Part shown: positions 44,399-54,348 of the stretch, in pieces
Layout: every line of letters starts with the position of its first letter
Numbering within the stretch: position 1 is the stretch's first letter
NCBI RefSeq assembly: GCF_016807185.1
Contig: NZ_JAEVYN010000002.1
Span: 1,606,528-1,670,527 of the forward strand
Reading direction: 5' to 3'
Origin: Leptolyngbya sp. Cla-17
Lineage (GTDB): Bacteria > Cyanobacteriota > Cyanobacteriia > Leptolyngbyales > Leptolyngbyaceae
Length of the DNA stretch: 64,000 nucleotides
Program-made: the position numbers and the translations under genes
Notes under the pieces: model-generated
What the model was told of the DNA's origin: nothing
Database searches by the model: none
What the model saw: only the letters and a program-made list of their open reading frames with translations

Positions 44399-45673
44399 GT
44401 GCAAGTTGTAAAAGAATACGTTCAACGATGGTATGAAAGCGGGCTTGACCCTGATGAATACATTTGCCATCGCAAAAACGGAAATATGGTTGAAATTGAG
44501 AACGCTACAGGCAAACGCCAAGTAGTGTTAACCTTTTGCACCAATGATGTTTTGGGATTAACTCAAGACGAGTCGGTTAAACAAGCGGCGATCGACTCCA
44601 TTTTGCAGTATGGAACTTCTAATAGTTCCTGCTCAGTTCTCAGCGGTCGAATTGATTTACACCGTCAGTTAGAAGATGAAGTGTCTGCCTTTAAGCATTT
44701 ACCCCACACGCAGCTATTTTTGAATGCGTGGATGGCAATGCAGGCATTGATGGATGCCTTCTGCCACTTAGCAATTCCTGTCCCAGGCTTTCAGCACACT
44801 CGCGAAACGCTGATTTTGACTGATGTTCTGAACCACGGCTGTATTGTCTCAGCGATCGCCAATGCCGGAACCCGCTCTGGAAAACTGTTTGGACATAGCC
44901 CACGGGTGCGGGTGCGCGCCTATCGCCATTGCGATGTCCAGGATTTGGCTCGTAAGTTGCAGCGGTATGTTCGTCCCGGCGATCGCATCATGGTCGTCTC
45001 CGATGCGGTGTTTTCCATGGACGGCGATATTGCGCCTTTACCCGAAATGATTGACGTACTGTCAAACTATCCCGGTAGCGTATTGGTCATGGATGAAGCC
45101 CATGCTACCGGAGCGCTGGGTGCCACTGGACGCGGCATTTATGAGTATTTCAATTTAAAGCCCCAAGATGCGATCAATCGCGGGGTGATTCCGCTGATTA
45201 TGACAACGTTTTCAAAGTTTGGTGCATCCGTAGGAGCAGCAATCAGCACCCACATTGCAGAACTCAAACCCCTACTGAGTGTATCGCCGACCTCCATTGG
45301 CACTTGCTCTTTAGCTCCACCGCTGACTGCTGCTGCTTTGCAATGCATTCGGATTGTGCGCGATCAGCCTGAACGGGTGACCCGGTTGCAGGAGAACACG
45401 CAATATCTGCGATCGCGTCTCAAAGCCCACGATTTTCTGGCGATCGGTGAAACGAATGTAGTGCCCGTCATGCTGCCCCCGGAAATTAACCCTAAAATCT
45501 ACGCCAGAGAACTATTGGAGTATGGCGTTTGGGTTTCGCCTATTTGGTTCATCGCCAAGCCCCGCGTCCGGATTACCGTCAACGCTTTGCATACTCGCGA
45601 AGAAATGGATCGTTTAGCGACCACCATGGCAAAAGCCCGCGATTTACTCTACGAGCCAACCATCAGCGCTTAA
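44399..45673 (+). CDS. Alpha-oxoamine synthase-like PLP enzyme (fold type I)
   Basis: A 424-aa enzyme of the family of 8-amino-7-oxononanoate synthase, KBL and serine palmitoyltransferase, which condense an amino acid with an acyl-CoA. PLP ligands: DEAHATGALGATGRG (Asp/His) and MTTFSKFGASVGAA (Schiff-base Lys). STSNSSCSVLSGRIDLHRQLE is the start-domain glycine loop region. Which reaction it does is unclear; biotin synthesis is one option. The GTG start has GAGGAG at 6-7 bases. It is monocistronic and converges with the HAD gene. Confidence 0.7.
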   Translation: MQVVKEYVQRWYESGLDPDEYICHRKNGNMVEIENATGKRQVVLTFCTNDVLGLTQDESVKQAAIDSILQYGTSNSSCSVLSGRIDLHRQLEDEVSAFKHLPHTQLFLNAWMAMQALMDAFCHLAIPVPGFQHTRETLILTDVLNHGCIVSAIANAGTRSGKLFGHSPRVRVRAYRHCDVQDLARKLQRYVRPGDRIMVVSDAVFSMDGDIAPLPEMIDVLSNYPGSVLVMDEAHATGALGATGRGIYEYFNLKPQDAINRGVIPLIMTTFSKFGASVGAAISTHIAELKPLLSVSPTSIGTCSLAPPLTAAALQCIRIVRDQPERVTRLQENTQYLRSRLKAHDFLAIGETNVVPVMLPPEINPKIYARELLEYGVWVSPIWFIAKPRVRITVNALHTREEMDRLATTMAKARDLLYEPTISA

Positions 45674-45733
45674 AGCTGTGCTTAAAAACCTGTTTTCTGC
45701 TTTGACCTTCTTCTTAGCTAGGGAGAGGGTTTT

Positions 45734-46390
45734 TTATGTTCCCTTTGCTCTTCTCAGCCAGATGCCCCGCAACCCGGCGTTCTGTGCTGCCTGATAGTCT
45801 TCTGTAAAACTATCGCCAATATGCCAAGCGTCTTGCGGTTGGCACTTGTGTTTGTGCAATGCCACCTCAAAAATTCGAGAGTCTGGCTTAGCGGTGCCGG
45901 CTTCAGTTGAAATGGTGATGGATTCAAAAAAATCCATTAGATTTAACCCTTGCAGAACTGAATAAATTCGGGAATCGAAATTAGAAAGAACACCAAGGGA
46001 AATGCCTAATTGCTGCCAGCGTTTCAGGGCGATGGGCGCATCGGGATACACTTGCCACGGGTCAATCGCGGCAAAATAGGCAAACAACTCTGCAAAAAAC
46101 GCCTCAAAATCAGAAAATTGGTGCAGGGCATCGACGTGCTGAAAGGTTTCCACCGCGATGTCAAACCACCAGGCATATTCTTTAGCTTTTAGCTCCGAGG
46201 AATCGCACGCCGGAAAAGCCGGAGAACCCGACGCCTGAAAGCTTTTAAAGAATGCCTGGTTTAGTGCTTCAGCAGGAAGATCTACGCCAAAACGACCGGC
46301 CACTTTGGCGTATTGCTCACCGACGCTGCCCTGCACCCCAAACAGCGTTCCCACTGCATCTAAAAAGATGACCGAGGGGCTATCGCTCAT
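45734..46390 (-). CDS. HAD-IA family hydrolase
   Basis: A 218-aa phosphatase-like protein from the ATG at 46390. Motif I reads FLDAVGTLFG, so the second Asp of the DxD pair is Val, as in the REG-2-like subgroup; motif II is GVLSNFDSR, motif III Lys is in TAKPDSRIF and motif IV in WHIGDSFTEDYQAA. The substrate is unknown. Its ATG lies one base after the argG stop (TAA C ATG), so the two are almost certainly co-translated. Confidence 0.8.
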   Translation of the reverse strand: MSDSPSVIFLDAVGTLFGVQGSVGEQYAKVAGRFGVDLPAEALNQAFFKSFQASGSPAFPACDSSELKAKEYAWWFDIAVETFQHVDALHQFSDFEAFFAELFAYFAAIDPWQVYPDAPIALKRWQQLGISLGVLSNFDSRIYSVLQGLNLMDFFESITISTEAGTAKPDSRIFEVALHKHKCQPQDAWHIGDSFTEDYQAAQNAGLRGIWLRRAKGT

Positions 46391-46391
46391 G

Positions 46392-47594
46392 TTACTTACG
46401 TCCTGTTTCTGCCCAAACGCGAGTCGGCAAACCCCACACATAGACGAACCCTTTCGCCGCCTGATGGTCAAAGACATCCTCTTTGCCGTAGGTTGCCAAA
46501 TCAGGTGTATACAGCGAGTGAGCAGACTTGCGCCCCACCACACTATGGGTTCCCTTAAACAGCTTCACCCGCACCGTTCCAGTCACCCGCTCTTGAGTGC
46601 TTAGCACAAACGCATCTAACGCATCTTTGAGGGGGCTGTACCAAAGCCCGTTATAGACGAGTTGGGTGTAGGTTTGCTCAATACCGCGCTTATATTGAGC
46701 GACATCCGCCGTCAGCGTTAAGCTTTCCAAGTCACGGTGGGCATCAATCAGCAACAACATCGCAGGCGTTTCATAAATCTCGCGCGATTTAATTCCTACC
46801 AGGCGGTTTTCGATCATGTCAAGCCGACCTACACCGTGCTTGCCAGCCATTTCGTTCAGTTGGGTAATCAAAGCGATCGCGTCAGGTGTTGCGCCGTTGA
46901 TACTAACGGGAATGCCTTTTTCAAAGCCAATTTCTATATATTCTGGCTCGTTGGGCGTGTTGGCGATCGCCGTCGTCATCGTATAAACATCTTCTGGTGC
47001 TTCAATCCAGGGATCTTCCAGTATGCCAGCTTCCACCGCCCGTCCCAACAGGTTTTCATCAATACTATAGGGCGACGATTTTTTCACGGGTGACGGAATG
47101 CCAAACCGTTCACCGTAAGCGATCGTTTCTTCCCGGCTCATGCCCCATTCCCGCGCTGGAGTGAGCACCTTCAGGTTTGGATTGAGCGCCGCGATCGAAA
47201 CATCAAACCGCACCTGGTCATTCCCTTTGCCTGTGCAGCCATGAGCCACTGCATCCGCACCATATTTTTCGGCTGCATCTACCAGCAGTTTTGCAATTAG
47301 AGGACGAGCCAGCGCCGTGGATAGCGGATAGCGATTCTCGTACAGCGCATTGGCTTGAATTGCTGGAAACGCATAATCCTTCACAAAGCTCTCGGTCGCA
47401 TTAATCACCAAAGACTCTAAAGCGCCCGACTTAAGAGCCTTTTCGCGGACTGGCTCCATGTCAGATTCCTGTCCCAAATCCGCCGCTAGCGTAATCACCT
47501 CTTCTACGCCCCACTCCTGCTTTAGGTAAGGAATGCACACCGAAGTATCAACTCCGCCGGAGTATGCCAGCACAACTTTATTAGCGCGACCCAT
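46392..47594 (-). CDS. argG: Argininosuccinate synthase
   Basis: A 400-aa ATP-dependent enzyme that joins citrulline and aspartate in arginine synthesis. The PP-loop AYSGGVDTSVCIPYL is at residues 9-23; HGCTGKGNDQVRFD holds Asp- and citrulline-binding residues. KGIPVSINGATPDA and ENRLVGIKSREIYETPA follow as in the family. Length is normal. It leads the HAD gene in one transcript. Confidence 0.97.
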   Translation of the reverse strand: MGRANKVVLAYSGGVDTSVCIPYLKQEWGVEEVITLAADLGQESDMEPVREKALKSGALESLVINATESFVKDYAFPAIQANALYENRYPLSTALARPLIAKLLVDAAEKYGADAVAHGCTGKGNDQVRFDVSIAALNPNLKVLTPAREWGMSREETIAYGERFGIPSPVKKSSPYSIDENLLGRAVEAGILEDPWIEAPEDVYTMTTAIANTPNEPEYIEIGFEKGIPVSINGATPDAIALITQLNEMAGKHGVGRLDMIENRLVGIKSREIYETPAMLLLIDAHRDLESLTLTADVAQYKRGIEQTYTQLVYNGLWYSPLKDALDAFVLSTQERVTGTVRVKLFKGTHSVVGRKSAHSLYTPDLATYGKEDVFDHQAAKGFVYVWGLPTRVWAETGRK

Positions 47595-47813
47595 GTTCTT
47601 TCTAGGCTTACCGAAACAACTGAACCATTATCCAGTGAATGTACACTTTTTCTTGTTAGAGAAGGTACAAATTGGTAAAAAGCGGAAGCAAGGTTGATAT
47701 TTCGGCTCTTTTCTCTTGGCTCCTTCCTATAATTCTTCTTGAAGTTCTAATTTGCGGATAATCGGGACGGGCGATAGTTTAGGATGGGCGGTTGAGTGCA
47801 CGGAGAAGGCATC

Positions 47814-49826
47814 ATGCCGATGGAACTTCAATTTGGGCGAGAAATCTGCGGACGGCTAGATTTGGCAGAGTCGCGGGAGTGGCTGGTGACCAATGGCATT
47901 GGCGGATATGCATCGGGCACCGTGGCAGGAATACTGACCCGCTGTTATCACGGCTTGCTGGTGGCGGCGCTGAATCCACCCGTAGGGCGAACGCTGATGC
48001 TGACGAAGCTAGACGAAACGGTGCAATATAGTAGTGGAACTAATCAAGATGAGTCTCGTTACTATCCACTTCATACAAATCGGTGGACGGGTGGCTCTGT
48101 AGAACCGCAAGGGTTTCGTCAGATTGAACGCTTTGCATTGGAAGGCTCGATTCCGACTTGGCGATATGCCTGTGCCGATGCGCTGATTGAAAAACGGATT
48201 TGGATGCAGATGGGGGCGAATACGACCTATGTGCAATATCAGGTGCTTCGTGCGTCACAACCTTTGAAGCTAGTGCTTAAGGCGCTGGTCAATTACCGAG
48301 ACCATCACAGTCGAACTCAGCGAGGGGGGTGGCAGATGACGGTGGTGCCCTTAGATCACGGGATATGCGTGGCGGCGTTTCCCGAAGCCACTCAACTGAC
48401 ACTGCTGAGCGATCGCGCTGAGGTGACTCCTACCCATGATTGGTATTATGGCTTTGATCTAGCCCTGGAGCGAGAACGGGGATTGGGCGATCGCGAAGAT
48501 CATCTCCATGTCGCAACTCTGCACGCGACTTTGGCAGTCGGCGAGTCTTTAACGATCGCAGCTAGCACTGAACGCAAGCCCGATCTGAATGGGGAAATTG
48601 CTCTCAAAAATCGCCGCATTCATGACAGCAAACTACTGGGATTGTGGCGCTCTAACCGTGCGGTTGAATCTAAAGATGCCATTACTAATCGGTTAGTGCT
48701 AGCAGCCGATCAATTTATCGTTAACCGTTCATCTCCCGCAGATCCTCATGGAAAAACCGTAATTGCAGGCTATCCCTGGTTTAGCGATTGGGGTCGAGAT
48801 ACCATGATTAGCCTGCCGGGACTGACCCTCGCCACTGGGCAACCTGAAATTGCCCGCTCCATCCTGCGAACTTACGCCCGCTACGCCGATCAGGGCATGA
48901 TTCCTAACCGTTTTCCTGATGCGGGAGAACTGCCAGAATACAACACGGTAGATGCGACCCTATGGTACTTTGAAGCCCTGCGCGCTTACTATGCCGATAC
49001 CGAAGATGATGATCTGGTTCAAGAACTCTTTCCTGTCTTGGCAGATATTATCGATTGGCACTGTCGCGGCACTCGCTTCAACATTCACCTTGATCCAGCG
49101 GATGGCTTACTGTATGCCGGAGAAGCGGGGGTGCAACTCACTTGGATGGATGCAAAGGTAGGCGATTGGGTCGTCACGCCCCGAATTGGCAAGCCTGTGG
49201 AGGTGAATGCTCTCTGGTACAACGCGCTGCGAACAATCGCAAAATTAGCGCGTCGCGTCGGCAAACCCCATCAGGAATATGAGGCGATCGCGGATCGCGC
49301 CCTTGCCCGATTTAGCCGCTTCTGGATCGCTGATTTGGGATACTGCTACGATCTGCTTGATAGTCCAGAGGGCGATGATGACTCCCTGCGCCCCAACCAG
49401 ATTTTTGCCGTTTCCCTCCCCGAAAGTCCACTCACGGCGGCTCAACAAAAAGGTGTAGTGGATACTTGCGCCCAAACATTACTCACCTCTCACGGGCTGC
49501 GATCGCTGGCTCCCAATCATCCCAGCTATCAAGGCACCTATCGTGGCTCTCCCATTCAGCGGGATGGAGCCTATCATCAAGGCACTGTATGGGAATGGCT
49601 ATTGGGACCCTTTGCGATCGCGCATTTGCGGGTTTACAACAACCCTGCTCAAGCGCGTGAGTTTTTAGAACCGATGATGAATCACCTGATTGACTATGGC
49701 GTTGGCAGCCTGGGCGAAATTTGTGATGGAGATGCCCCCATGCAACCGCGCGGCTGCATTGCTCAAGCTTGGACAGTTGCCGAAATCCTCCGAGCCTGGA
49801 TTGCCACAGAGCCGGTTTCTAGCTAA
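47814..49826 (+). CDS. Amylo-alpha-1,6-glucosidase (GH133 glycogen debranching type)
   Basis: A 670-aa protein from the ATG at 47814, which has GGAG nearby; a GTG at 47796 and an ATG at 47820 are alternatives. The N-terminal part (about 1-270) is the glycogen-debranching N domain (SREWLVTNGIGGYASGT), and the C-terminal (alpha/alpha)6 domain has FSDWGRDTMISLPGLTL, PNRFPDAGELPEYNTVDATL and CDGDAPMQPRGCIAQAWTVAE. It removes alpha-1,6 branch stubs of glycogen. No other glycogen gene is adjacent. Confidence 0.88.
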   Translation: MPMELQFGREICGRLDLAESREWLVTNGIGGYASGTVAGILTRCYHGLLVAALNPPVGRTLMLTKLDETVQYSSGTNQDESRYYPLHTNRWTGGSVEPQGFRQIERFALEGSIPTWRYACADALIEKRIWMQMGANTTYVQYQVLRASQPLKLVLKALVNYRDHHSRTQRGGWQMTVVPLDHGICVAAFPEATQLTLLSDRAEVTPTHDWYYGFDLALERERGLGDREDHLHVATLHATLAVGESLTIAASTERKPDLNGEIALKNRRIHDSKLLGLWRSNRAVESKDAITNRLVLAADQFIVNRSSPADPHGKTVIAGYPWFSDWGRDTMISLPGLTLATGQPEIARSILRTYARYADQGMIPNRFPDAGELPEYNTVDATLWYFEALRAYYADTEDDDLVQELFPVLADIIDWHCRGTRFNIHLDPADGLLYAGEAGVQLTWMDAKVGDWVVTPRIGKPVEVNALWYNALRTIAKLARRVGKPHQEYEAIADRALARFSRFWIADLGYCYDLLDSPEGDDDSLRPNQIFAVSLPESPLTAAQQKGVVDTCAQTLLTSHGLRSLAPNHPSYQGTYRGSPIQRDGAYHQGTVWEWLLGPFAIAHLRVYNNPAQAREFLEPMMNHLIDYGVGSLGEICDGDAPMQPRGCIAQAWTVAEILRAWIATEPVSS

Positions 49827-49966
49827 GTTCTACAAACTCCCTTCGTTTGCCTACTCATCCATCTAAAATCTCTATTTAGACGGTTGCTTAGAACACGGTT
49901 TATTGCGGAGCTTCTGGCTCAGAATACATTCCATCGATCAGCTAATTCATCAAGGAGGCCTGGAAG

Positions 49967-51265
49967 ATGAGTGTGGTCAATGATTCGCAAGCCGTTGCTC
50001 AATCGCAAGCAAACGAAGACTATCCATTAACGGCTGTTCCCTCAGAAGCAAGGCGATCGCTGCTGTCAATGGCGTTTATGCTGTTAGGCTTCACGCTTTA
50101 CTCTGGGACATTTTTTGCGGGTGGATTAGTTGGTCCAGCCTTCCGTTTTTTTCCTGACTTGATCGGGCTGTTAGTGGTGGGCAACCTGATTCTCGGCGGC
50201 TACGCCGCAGCACTGGGCTACATTGCTTCCAAAACTGGACTTTCTACAGTATTGATGGCGCGATTTAGCTTTGGCAGCGTGGGGTCTCGCTGGGTAGATT
50301 TTATTCTCGGTTTTACCCAAATCGGCTGGTATGCTTGGGGATCAGGGCTGATCGCGGATTTGCTGAATAAGCTGGCAGGTGTACCACAATCTTGGAACTG
50401 GCTGATCATCCTATTTTTCACGTATTTCTTTTGCATTACTGCCTACATTGGCTATCGAGCCATGGATTGGTATAGCCGCATCGCCGTTCCTGCAATTATT
50501 ATTTTGATGCTGTGGAGTCTATCGATCTCAGTGGGTCAGGCAGGCGGCTTTGCGGGCGCTCAAGCCATTCAACCGACCACACAAATGGGTGTCGGTGCCG
50601 CCCTAACTATTATCGTTGGCACATTCATCTCTGGTGCAACTCAAGCCACTAACTGGAGTCGGTTTGCAGACTCGCCTCGAACGGCAACTTTAGGAACCTT
50701 AGCGGCTTTCTTCATTGCCAACGGTTTTGTTGTTTTTGGGGGTGCTTTCTGCGCTTTGGTTTATCAGGACTTTGACATGGTGTCAGTCATGGCAAAGCAG
50801 GGACTTTTGATTCCTGGATTTATCCTGCTATTCCTCAATATGTGGAGCACTCAGGACAATACTATCTATGCGTTCTCGATCGCATTTTGCCATATGTTCC
50901 GCACCCAAAAGCGCACATTCTTCGTTTTAATTGGTGCCACGATCGCCTTTGTACTGACTTTGGGTGGAATCTATGAAAGCAAACAGTTCATCAACTTCTT
51001 AATTTTGTTGGGAACGTTCATTCCGCCGATTGGTGGGGTGGTGATGGCAGATTACTGGTTATACCGACGCGGACAGTTTCCGGCGTTAGACGAGCCACAG
51101 CCTGCTTTTAACTGGTCTGGCATTACCGCCTATATCGTAGCCTCTGCGATCGCCTATTACTCGTCTGGCATTAAGCCAATCAACGGCATCATTGCTGCCG
51201 CAGTTCTTTACTTTCTTCTGACTAAGCTAATACCGAATAATCGCAGCAGTGGAACAATCAAGTAG
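49967..51265 (+). CDS. codB: Cytosine/purine permease (NCS1 family)
   Basis: A 432-aa inner-membrane transporter with 12 predicted helices, starting after a 33-residue polar N terminus (MSVVNDSQAVAQSQANEDY). The opening blocks LLGFTLYSGTFFAGGLVGPAF and FGSVGSRWVDFILGFTQIGWYAWG are typical of CodB-like carriers for cytosine, coupled to H+ or Na+. AAGGAGG lies 8-9 bases before the ATG. No cytosine deaminase is next to it, so the substrate is inferred from family only. Confidence 0.8.
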   Translation: MSVVNDSQAVAQSQANEDYPLTAVPSEARRSLLSMAFMLLGFTLYSGTFFAGGLVGPAFRFFPDLIGLLVVGNLILGGYAAALGYIASKTGLSTVLMARFSFGSVGSRWVDFILGFTQIGWYAWGSGLIADLLNKLAGVPQSWNWLIILFFTYFFCITAYIGYRAMDWYSRIAVPAIIILMLWSLSISVGQAGGFAGAQAIQPTTQMGVGAALTIIVGTFISGATQATNWSRFADSPRTATLGTLAAFFIANGFVVFGGAFCALVYQDFDMVSVMAKQGLLIPGFILLFLNMWSTQDNTIYAFSIAFCHMFRTQKRTFFVLIGATIAFVLTLGGIYESKQFINFLILLGTFIPPIGGVVMADYWLYRRGQFPALDEPQPAFNWSGITAYIVASAIAYYSSGIKPINGIIAAAVLYFLLTKLIPNNRSSGTIK

Positions 51266-51376
51266 CGATCGTTGAACGAAATGTAAATCGCGGTTGCATT
51301 AGAAATGCCTTAGCAAAAGCAGTACGGGAGGGTCTCAAAAATCTTTTAGAATAAACCTAACTATTGAGACGCGGCT

Positions 51377-52054
51377 ATGCTGTCATCTGACCTGCAACAT
51401 ACATTGCCAAGCAGCGATGAATTAATCGATTCGGATGATTTTCCCGTGGATAATGAGGAGCAAAATTTTGTCCCCAATGTGTTGCTGTTCCTGCTGGAAT
51501 ACATCTGGAAACATCGGAACGATTGGTTCTTTGCCGTCGATATGGGCGTATATCACACTACCGGGGCACATCCTAGGGTTCCTATTGTCCCTGACGGCTT
51601 TTTGAGTCTAGGAGTAGAGCGGCGCAAGGGTGGCAAATCACGCAAGAGCTACGTTCTGTGGGAGGAAAATGGAATTTCACCCATCTTAACGTTGGAAGTC
51701 GTCTCTCAAACTCCGGGCGGTGAATACGACGACAAGCTGGAAATTTATGCCAAGTTAGGTGTGTTGTACACCATCGTCTACAATCCGCAGTTTTGGCGGC
51801 GCGATGGACATTTGCCATTTGAAGTTTATAAACTGGTAGACGGTTTTTATAAGCTTCAAGTGGGAGAGCCGTTTTGGATGCCGGAGATTGGCTTAGGGCT
51901 TGGGCGCTGTCAGTTACCCGACGATCCGCTACAGCGAGAAATTTTGAGCTGGTATGATGGCAAGGGCGATCGCTCGATGAACGAAGCGGAGACAGAGCGG
52001 CAACGGGCGGATCAACTAGCGGAGCGACTGCGGCAGTTGGGAGAAGATGTGTAG
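51377..52054 (+). CDS. Uma2 family (PD-(D/E)XK fold) protein
   Basis: A 225-aa member of the large cyanobacterial Uma2 group. The fold signature is present: VPDGFLSLGVE (Asp), LTLEVVSQTPGGEYDDKLEIY (Glu, Asp-Lys) and KLGVLYTIVYNP. Uma2 members are annotated as endonucleases by fold, but the substrate and role are not established; they are often near mobile DNA, though here the neighbours are a permease and a CDF transporter. A short Glu/Arg-rich coil (EAETERQRADQLAERLRQL) ends it. Confidence 0.75.
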   Translation: MLSSDLQHTLPSSDELIDSDDFPVDNEEQNFVPNVLLFLLEYIWKHRNDWFFAVDMGVYHTTGAHPRVPIVPDGFLSLGVERRKGGKSRKSYVLWEENGISPILTLEVVSQTPGGEYDDKLEIYAKLGVLYTIVYNPQFWRRDGHLPFEVYKLVDGFYKLQVGEPFWMPEIGLGLGRCQLPDDPLQREILSWYDGKGDRSMNEAETERQRADQLAERLRQLGEDV

Positions 52055-52217
52055 AACCTATCAGCCATCCTTACGACTCTTTCAGTCCATCACCTGTAGT
52101 ATCAATCTGCACAACAGAGTGACAAAAACCAGACTGAGCCAATGATAAGCATGGAGAGCGATTCTAAGCTTTAAATCAGTGAACTAACTAGCATCGAGTG
52201 ATATCAATAGGACTGCT

Positions 52218-53147
52218 ATGAGTGCCAAGGCTGCCCGTCGCTATACTCTTCTGTCGATCGCCGCTGCAATTTTAACCATTGGGTTGAAAACAGGGGCTTA
52301 TTTGCTGACGGGTTCTGTGGGGCTGCTGTCGGATGCGATGGAGTCGGGGGTAAATCTGGTGGCAGCGGTCGTGGCGTTTTGGGCACTCTCCTATGCCGCG
52401 CAGCCTGCCGATGAAGATCATCCTTTTGGGCATACCAAAGCGGAGTATTTTTCCAGCGGCATTGAAAGCATTTTGATTGTGATTGCGGCAATTAGTATTG
52501 CGATCGCAGCTTGGGGACGGCTATTTCACCCGGAACCGATTGAACAAGTTGGGTTGGGGTTAGCATTATCTTTTGTTGCCACCGTAGTCAATGGCGGCGT
52601 TGCCTGGATATTGCTGCGTGCCGGAAAACGATTGCGTTCCATTACCCTGCGTGCAGATGCCCACCATTTGCTAACCGATGTCTGGACATCCGTCGGAGTA
52701 GCGATCGCCATCTTGCTAGTTAAATTGACGGGTTGGCTAATCCTTGATCCAATCATTGCTCTAGTGGTCGCGGTCAACATTGTTTGGGCAGGGTTTCGGC
52801 TCTTGCAAGAGACGGGGACTGGGTTAATGGATAGCGCCATTTCGATCGCTGACCAAGCCCAAATCATAGAAATTTTAGAACCTTACAAGCGTCAAGGTAT
52901 TCTATTTCACGCGCTGAAAACCCGCAATGCTGGCTCCCGGAGCTTTGTCACCTTTCATATATTGGTGCCCGGTGAATGGAGCGTTCACACTGGACATGAT
53001 CTGTGCGAGGAGATCGAACTGGCAATTATTCGCGCCTTACCTGGAATCTATGTGATGACTCATTTAGAACCAAAGGAAGATCCTAGTTCTTGGCTAGATC
53101 AAGATCTCGATCGCGCTCCTCAAGGTATCGATTCAATAGCCCCCTAA
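52218..53147 (+). CDS. Cation diffusion facilitator transporter
   Basis: A 309-aa CDF exporter with six membrane helices and a C-terminal cytosolic metal-binding domain. Metal-site sequences are LLSDAMESGVNLVAAVV in helix 2 and RADAHHLLTDVWTSVGVAIA (Asp/His...Asp) in helix 5; DEDHPFGHTKAEYFSS is the usual interhelix block. In helix 2 the second acidic position looks like Glu-Ser rather than Asp, so the metal (Zn, Fe or Mn) is open. It is alone on the plus strand before the lipid run. Confidence 0.85.
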   Translation: MSAKAARRYTLLSIAAAILTIGLKTGAYLLTGSVGLLSDAMESGVNLVAAVVAFWALSYAAQPADEDHPFGHTKAEYFSSGIESILIVIAAISIAIAAWGRLFHPEPIEQVGLGLALSFVATVVNGGVAWILLRAGKRLRSITLRADAHHLLTDVWTSVGVAIAILLVKLTGWLILDPIIALVVAVNIVWAGFRLLQETGTGLMDSAISIADQAQIIEILEPYKRQGILFHALKTRNAGSRSFVTFHILVPGEWSVHTGHDLCEEIELAIIRALPGIYVMTHLEPKEDPSSWLDQDLDRAPQGIDSIAP

Positions 53148-53215
53148 CAGTTTCCAAGCACTGCTGCACCGTTTATACGGCCACCCTTGATAACAGCAAT
53201 GCTATGTGTCAGTCG

Positions 53216-53539
53216 CTATGTTGCTTTTCGGTAAATGGCGCAAAGCCGACTGGGCTTGAAGATCTTTGCTTTAAACATAAAATTGGGCGGCACATTAATG
53301 ATGATGTGATCGGTAGAAGTATGGAAAGGTTCAAATTCAGCCGGCATTCCTTTAGGCGTGGCAGCCGTGTAAGGAATGGGCTGAAACAAGAGCTGTGTGA
53401 ACTCGACCGATGAACAGCCAGCCGTTTGAGAAATTTCTTGCAAAAAGGTTTCCGCCGTCAAGAGGGCAAATAGTGCTGCTTTTGCCTCAGATTCTAAAGA
53501 AAAGCTGCTGTCGAAATGCTCAATAATTTTAAGCGCCAT
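53216..53539 (-). CDS. Hypothetical protein, 107 aa, end of the MlaE-plsY run
   Basis: A soluble protein starting MALKIIEHFDSSFSLESEA. A predicted helix (KAALFALLTAETFLQEIS) is followed by beta-like sequence (VEFTQLLFQPIPYTAATP, HIIINVPPNFMF). No family recognised. It lies 22 bases downstream of plsY in the same direction and is the last gene of the five-gene run, so it might be involved in lipid metabolism by position only. Confidence 0.5.
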   Translation of the reverse strand: MALKIIEHFDSSFSLESEAKAALFALLTAETFLQEISQTAGCSSVEFTQLLFQPIPYTAATPKGMPAEFEPFHTSTDHIIINVPPNFMFKAKIFKPSRLCAIYRKAT

Positions 53540-53561
53540 AAGAAAAACCAGGAGTTGTGAA

Positions 53562-54245
53562 TTAGGGCTGGGGTGGAGTGGTCACTTCGGGCAAAGTTTG
53601 TCCAAGACGGGGTTCGGTGCCTGCCACCAAACGCTGAATGTTGGTGCGGTGTCGCCAGATCACATAAACGCCGCCAGCAATTCCAAACAGAAGAGAAGGT
53701 AGCGGTTGGTGATTGGCGACCATTAGCCCAGACACCGCGATCGCGCCCATAATTGAGCTAATTGACACAATCCGCGTCACACCCAAAACCGCTAAAAATA
53801 CTATCAGCGTTCCCAATCCAACAATCCAGTTCAGAGCGAGCAACACGCCTAAACTGGTTGCTACCGATTTGCCACCCGTAAAGTTAAGAAACAACGATTT
53901 GCTGTGACCCAACAGCGCTACCATTCCTGCCAGAGTGACTATCCAGGGCAACCACACGGATGGGTCAACAGTCATTGGCACCAATGGCTGGACAAATTCA
54001 GACCCATACAACCAGCGAAACAGGGCGATCGCGGCTGATCCCTTGAGAATATCGACAAGCAGCACAATCAACGCTGGCAGCTTGCCCACTGTTCTCAACA
54101 CATTCGTCGCACCTGTGGAGCCAGATCCTTGCTCCCGAATATCAAACCCTTTCACCAACCGACCCGCCCAATAGCCACTAGGTAATGATCCCAGTAGATA
54201 GGCAACTAGCAATAACAAACCGTTGAGCGTCAGCCAAAGAACCAT
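53562..54245 (-). CDS. plsY: Acyl-phosphate glycerol-3-phosphate acyltransferase
   Basis: A 227-aa polytopic membrane enzyme that transfers an acyl group from acyl phosphate to glycerol-3-phosphate, the first step of phospholipid synthesis. The conserved loops are GSLPSGYWAGRLVKG, GSTGATNVLRTVGKLP and GHSKSLFLNFTGGKSVATSLG; these carry the active-site Ser, Asn and Lys-Gly residues. About five hydrophobic helices. It falls within the MlaE-DUF3119-DUF3086 run. Confidence 0.93.
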   Translation of the reverse strand: MVLWLTLNGLLLLVAYLLGSLPSGYWAGRLVKGFDIREQGSGSTGATNVLRTVGKLPALIVLLVDILKGSAAIALFRWLYGSEFVQPLVPMTVDPSVWLPWIVTLAGMVALLGHSKSLFLNFTGGKSVATSLGVLLALNWIVGLGTLIVFLAVLGVTRIVSISSIMGAIAVSGLMVANHQPLPSLLFGIAGGVYVIWRHRTNIQRLVAGTEPRLGQTLPEVTTPPQP

Positions 54246-54348
54246 AAGAAGGGTGTTAGGAGTTAGAACTTGAGAGCATTTTTCAGAAAAACTTACCCGA
54301 TATTACCCCGTTTTTGGTTCTGAGTTTCTAGCCTTTGTCTTTTTAAGA

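Noticed and set aside
51377..52054. Uma2 gene as part of a toxin or defence island
   Set aside because: The neighbours are a permease and a cation transporter, and no mobile element or partner gene is adjacent.
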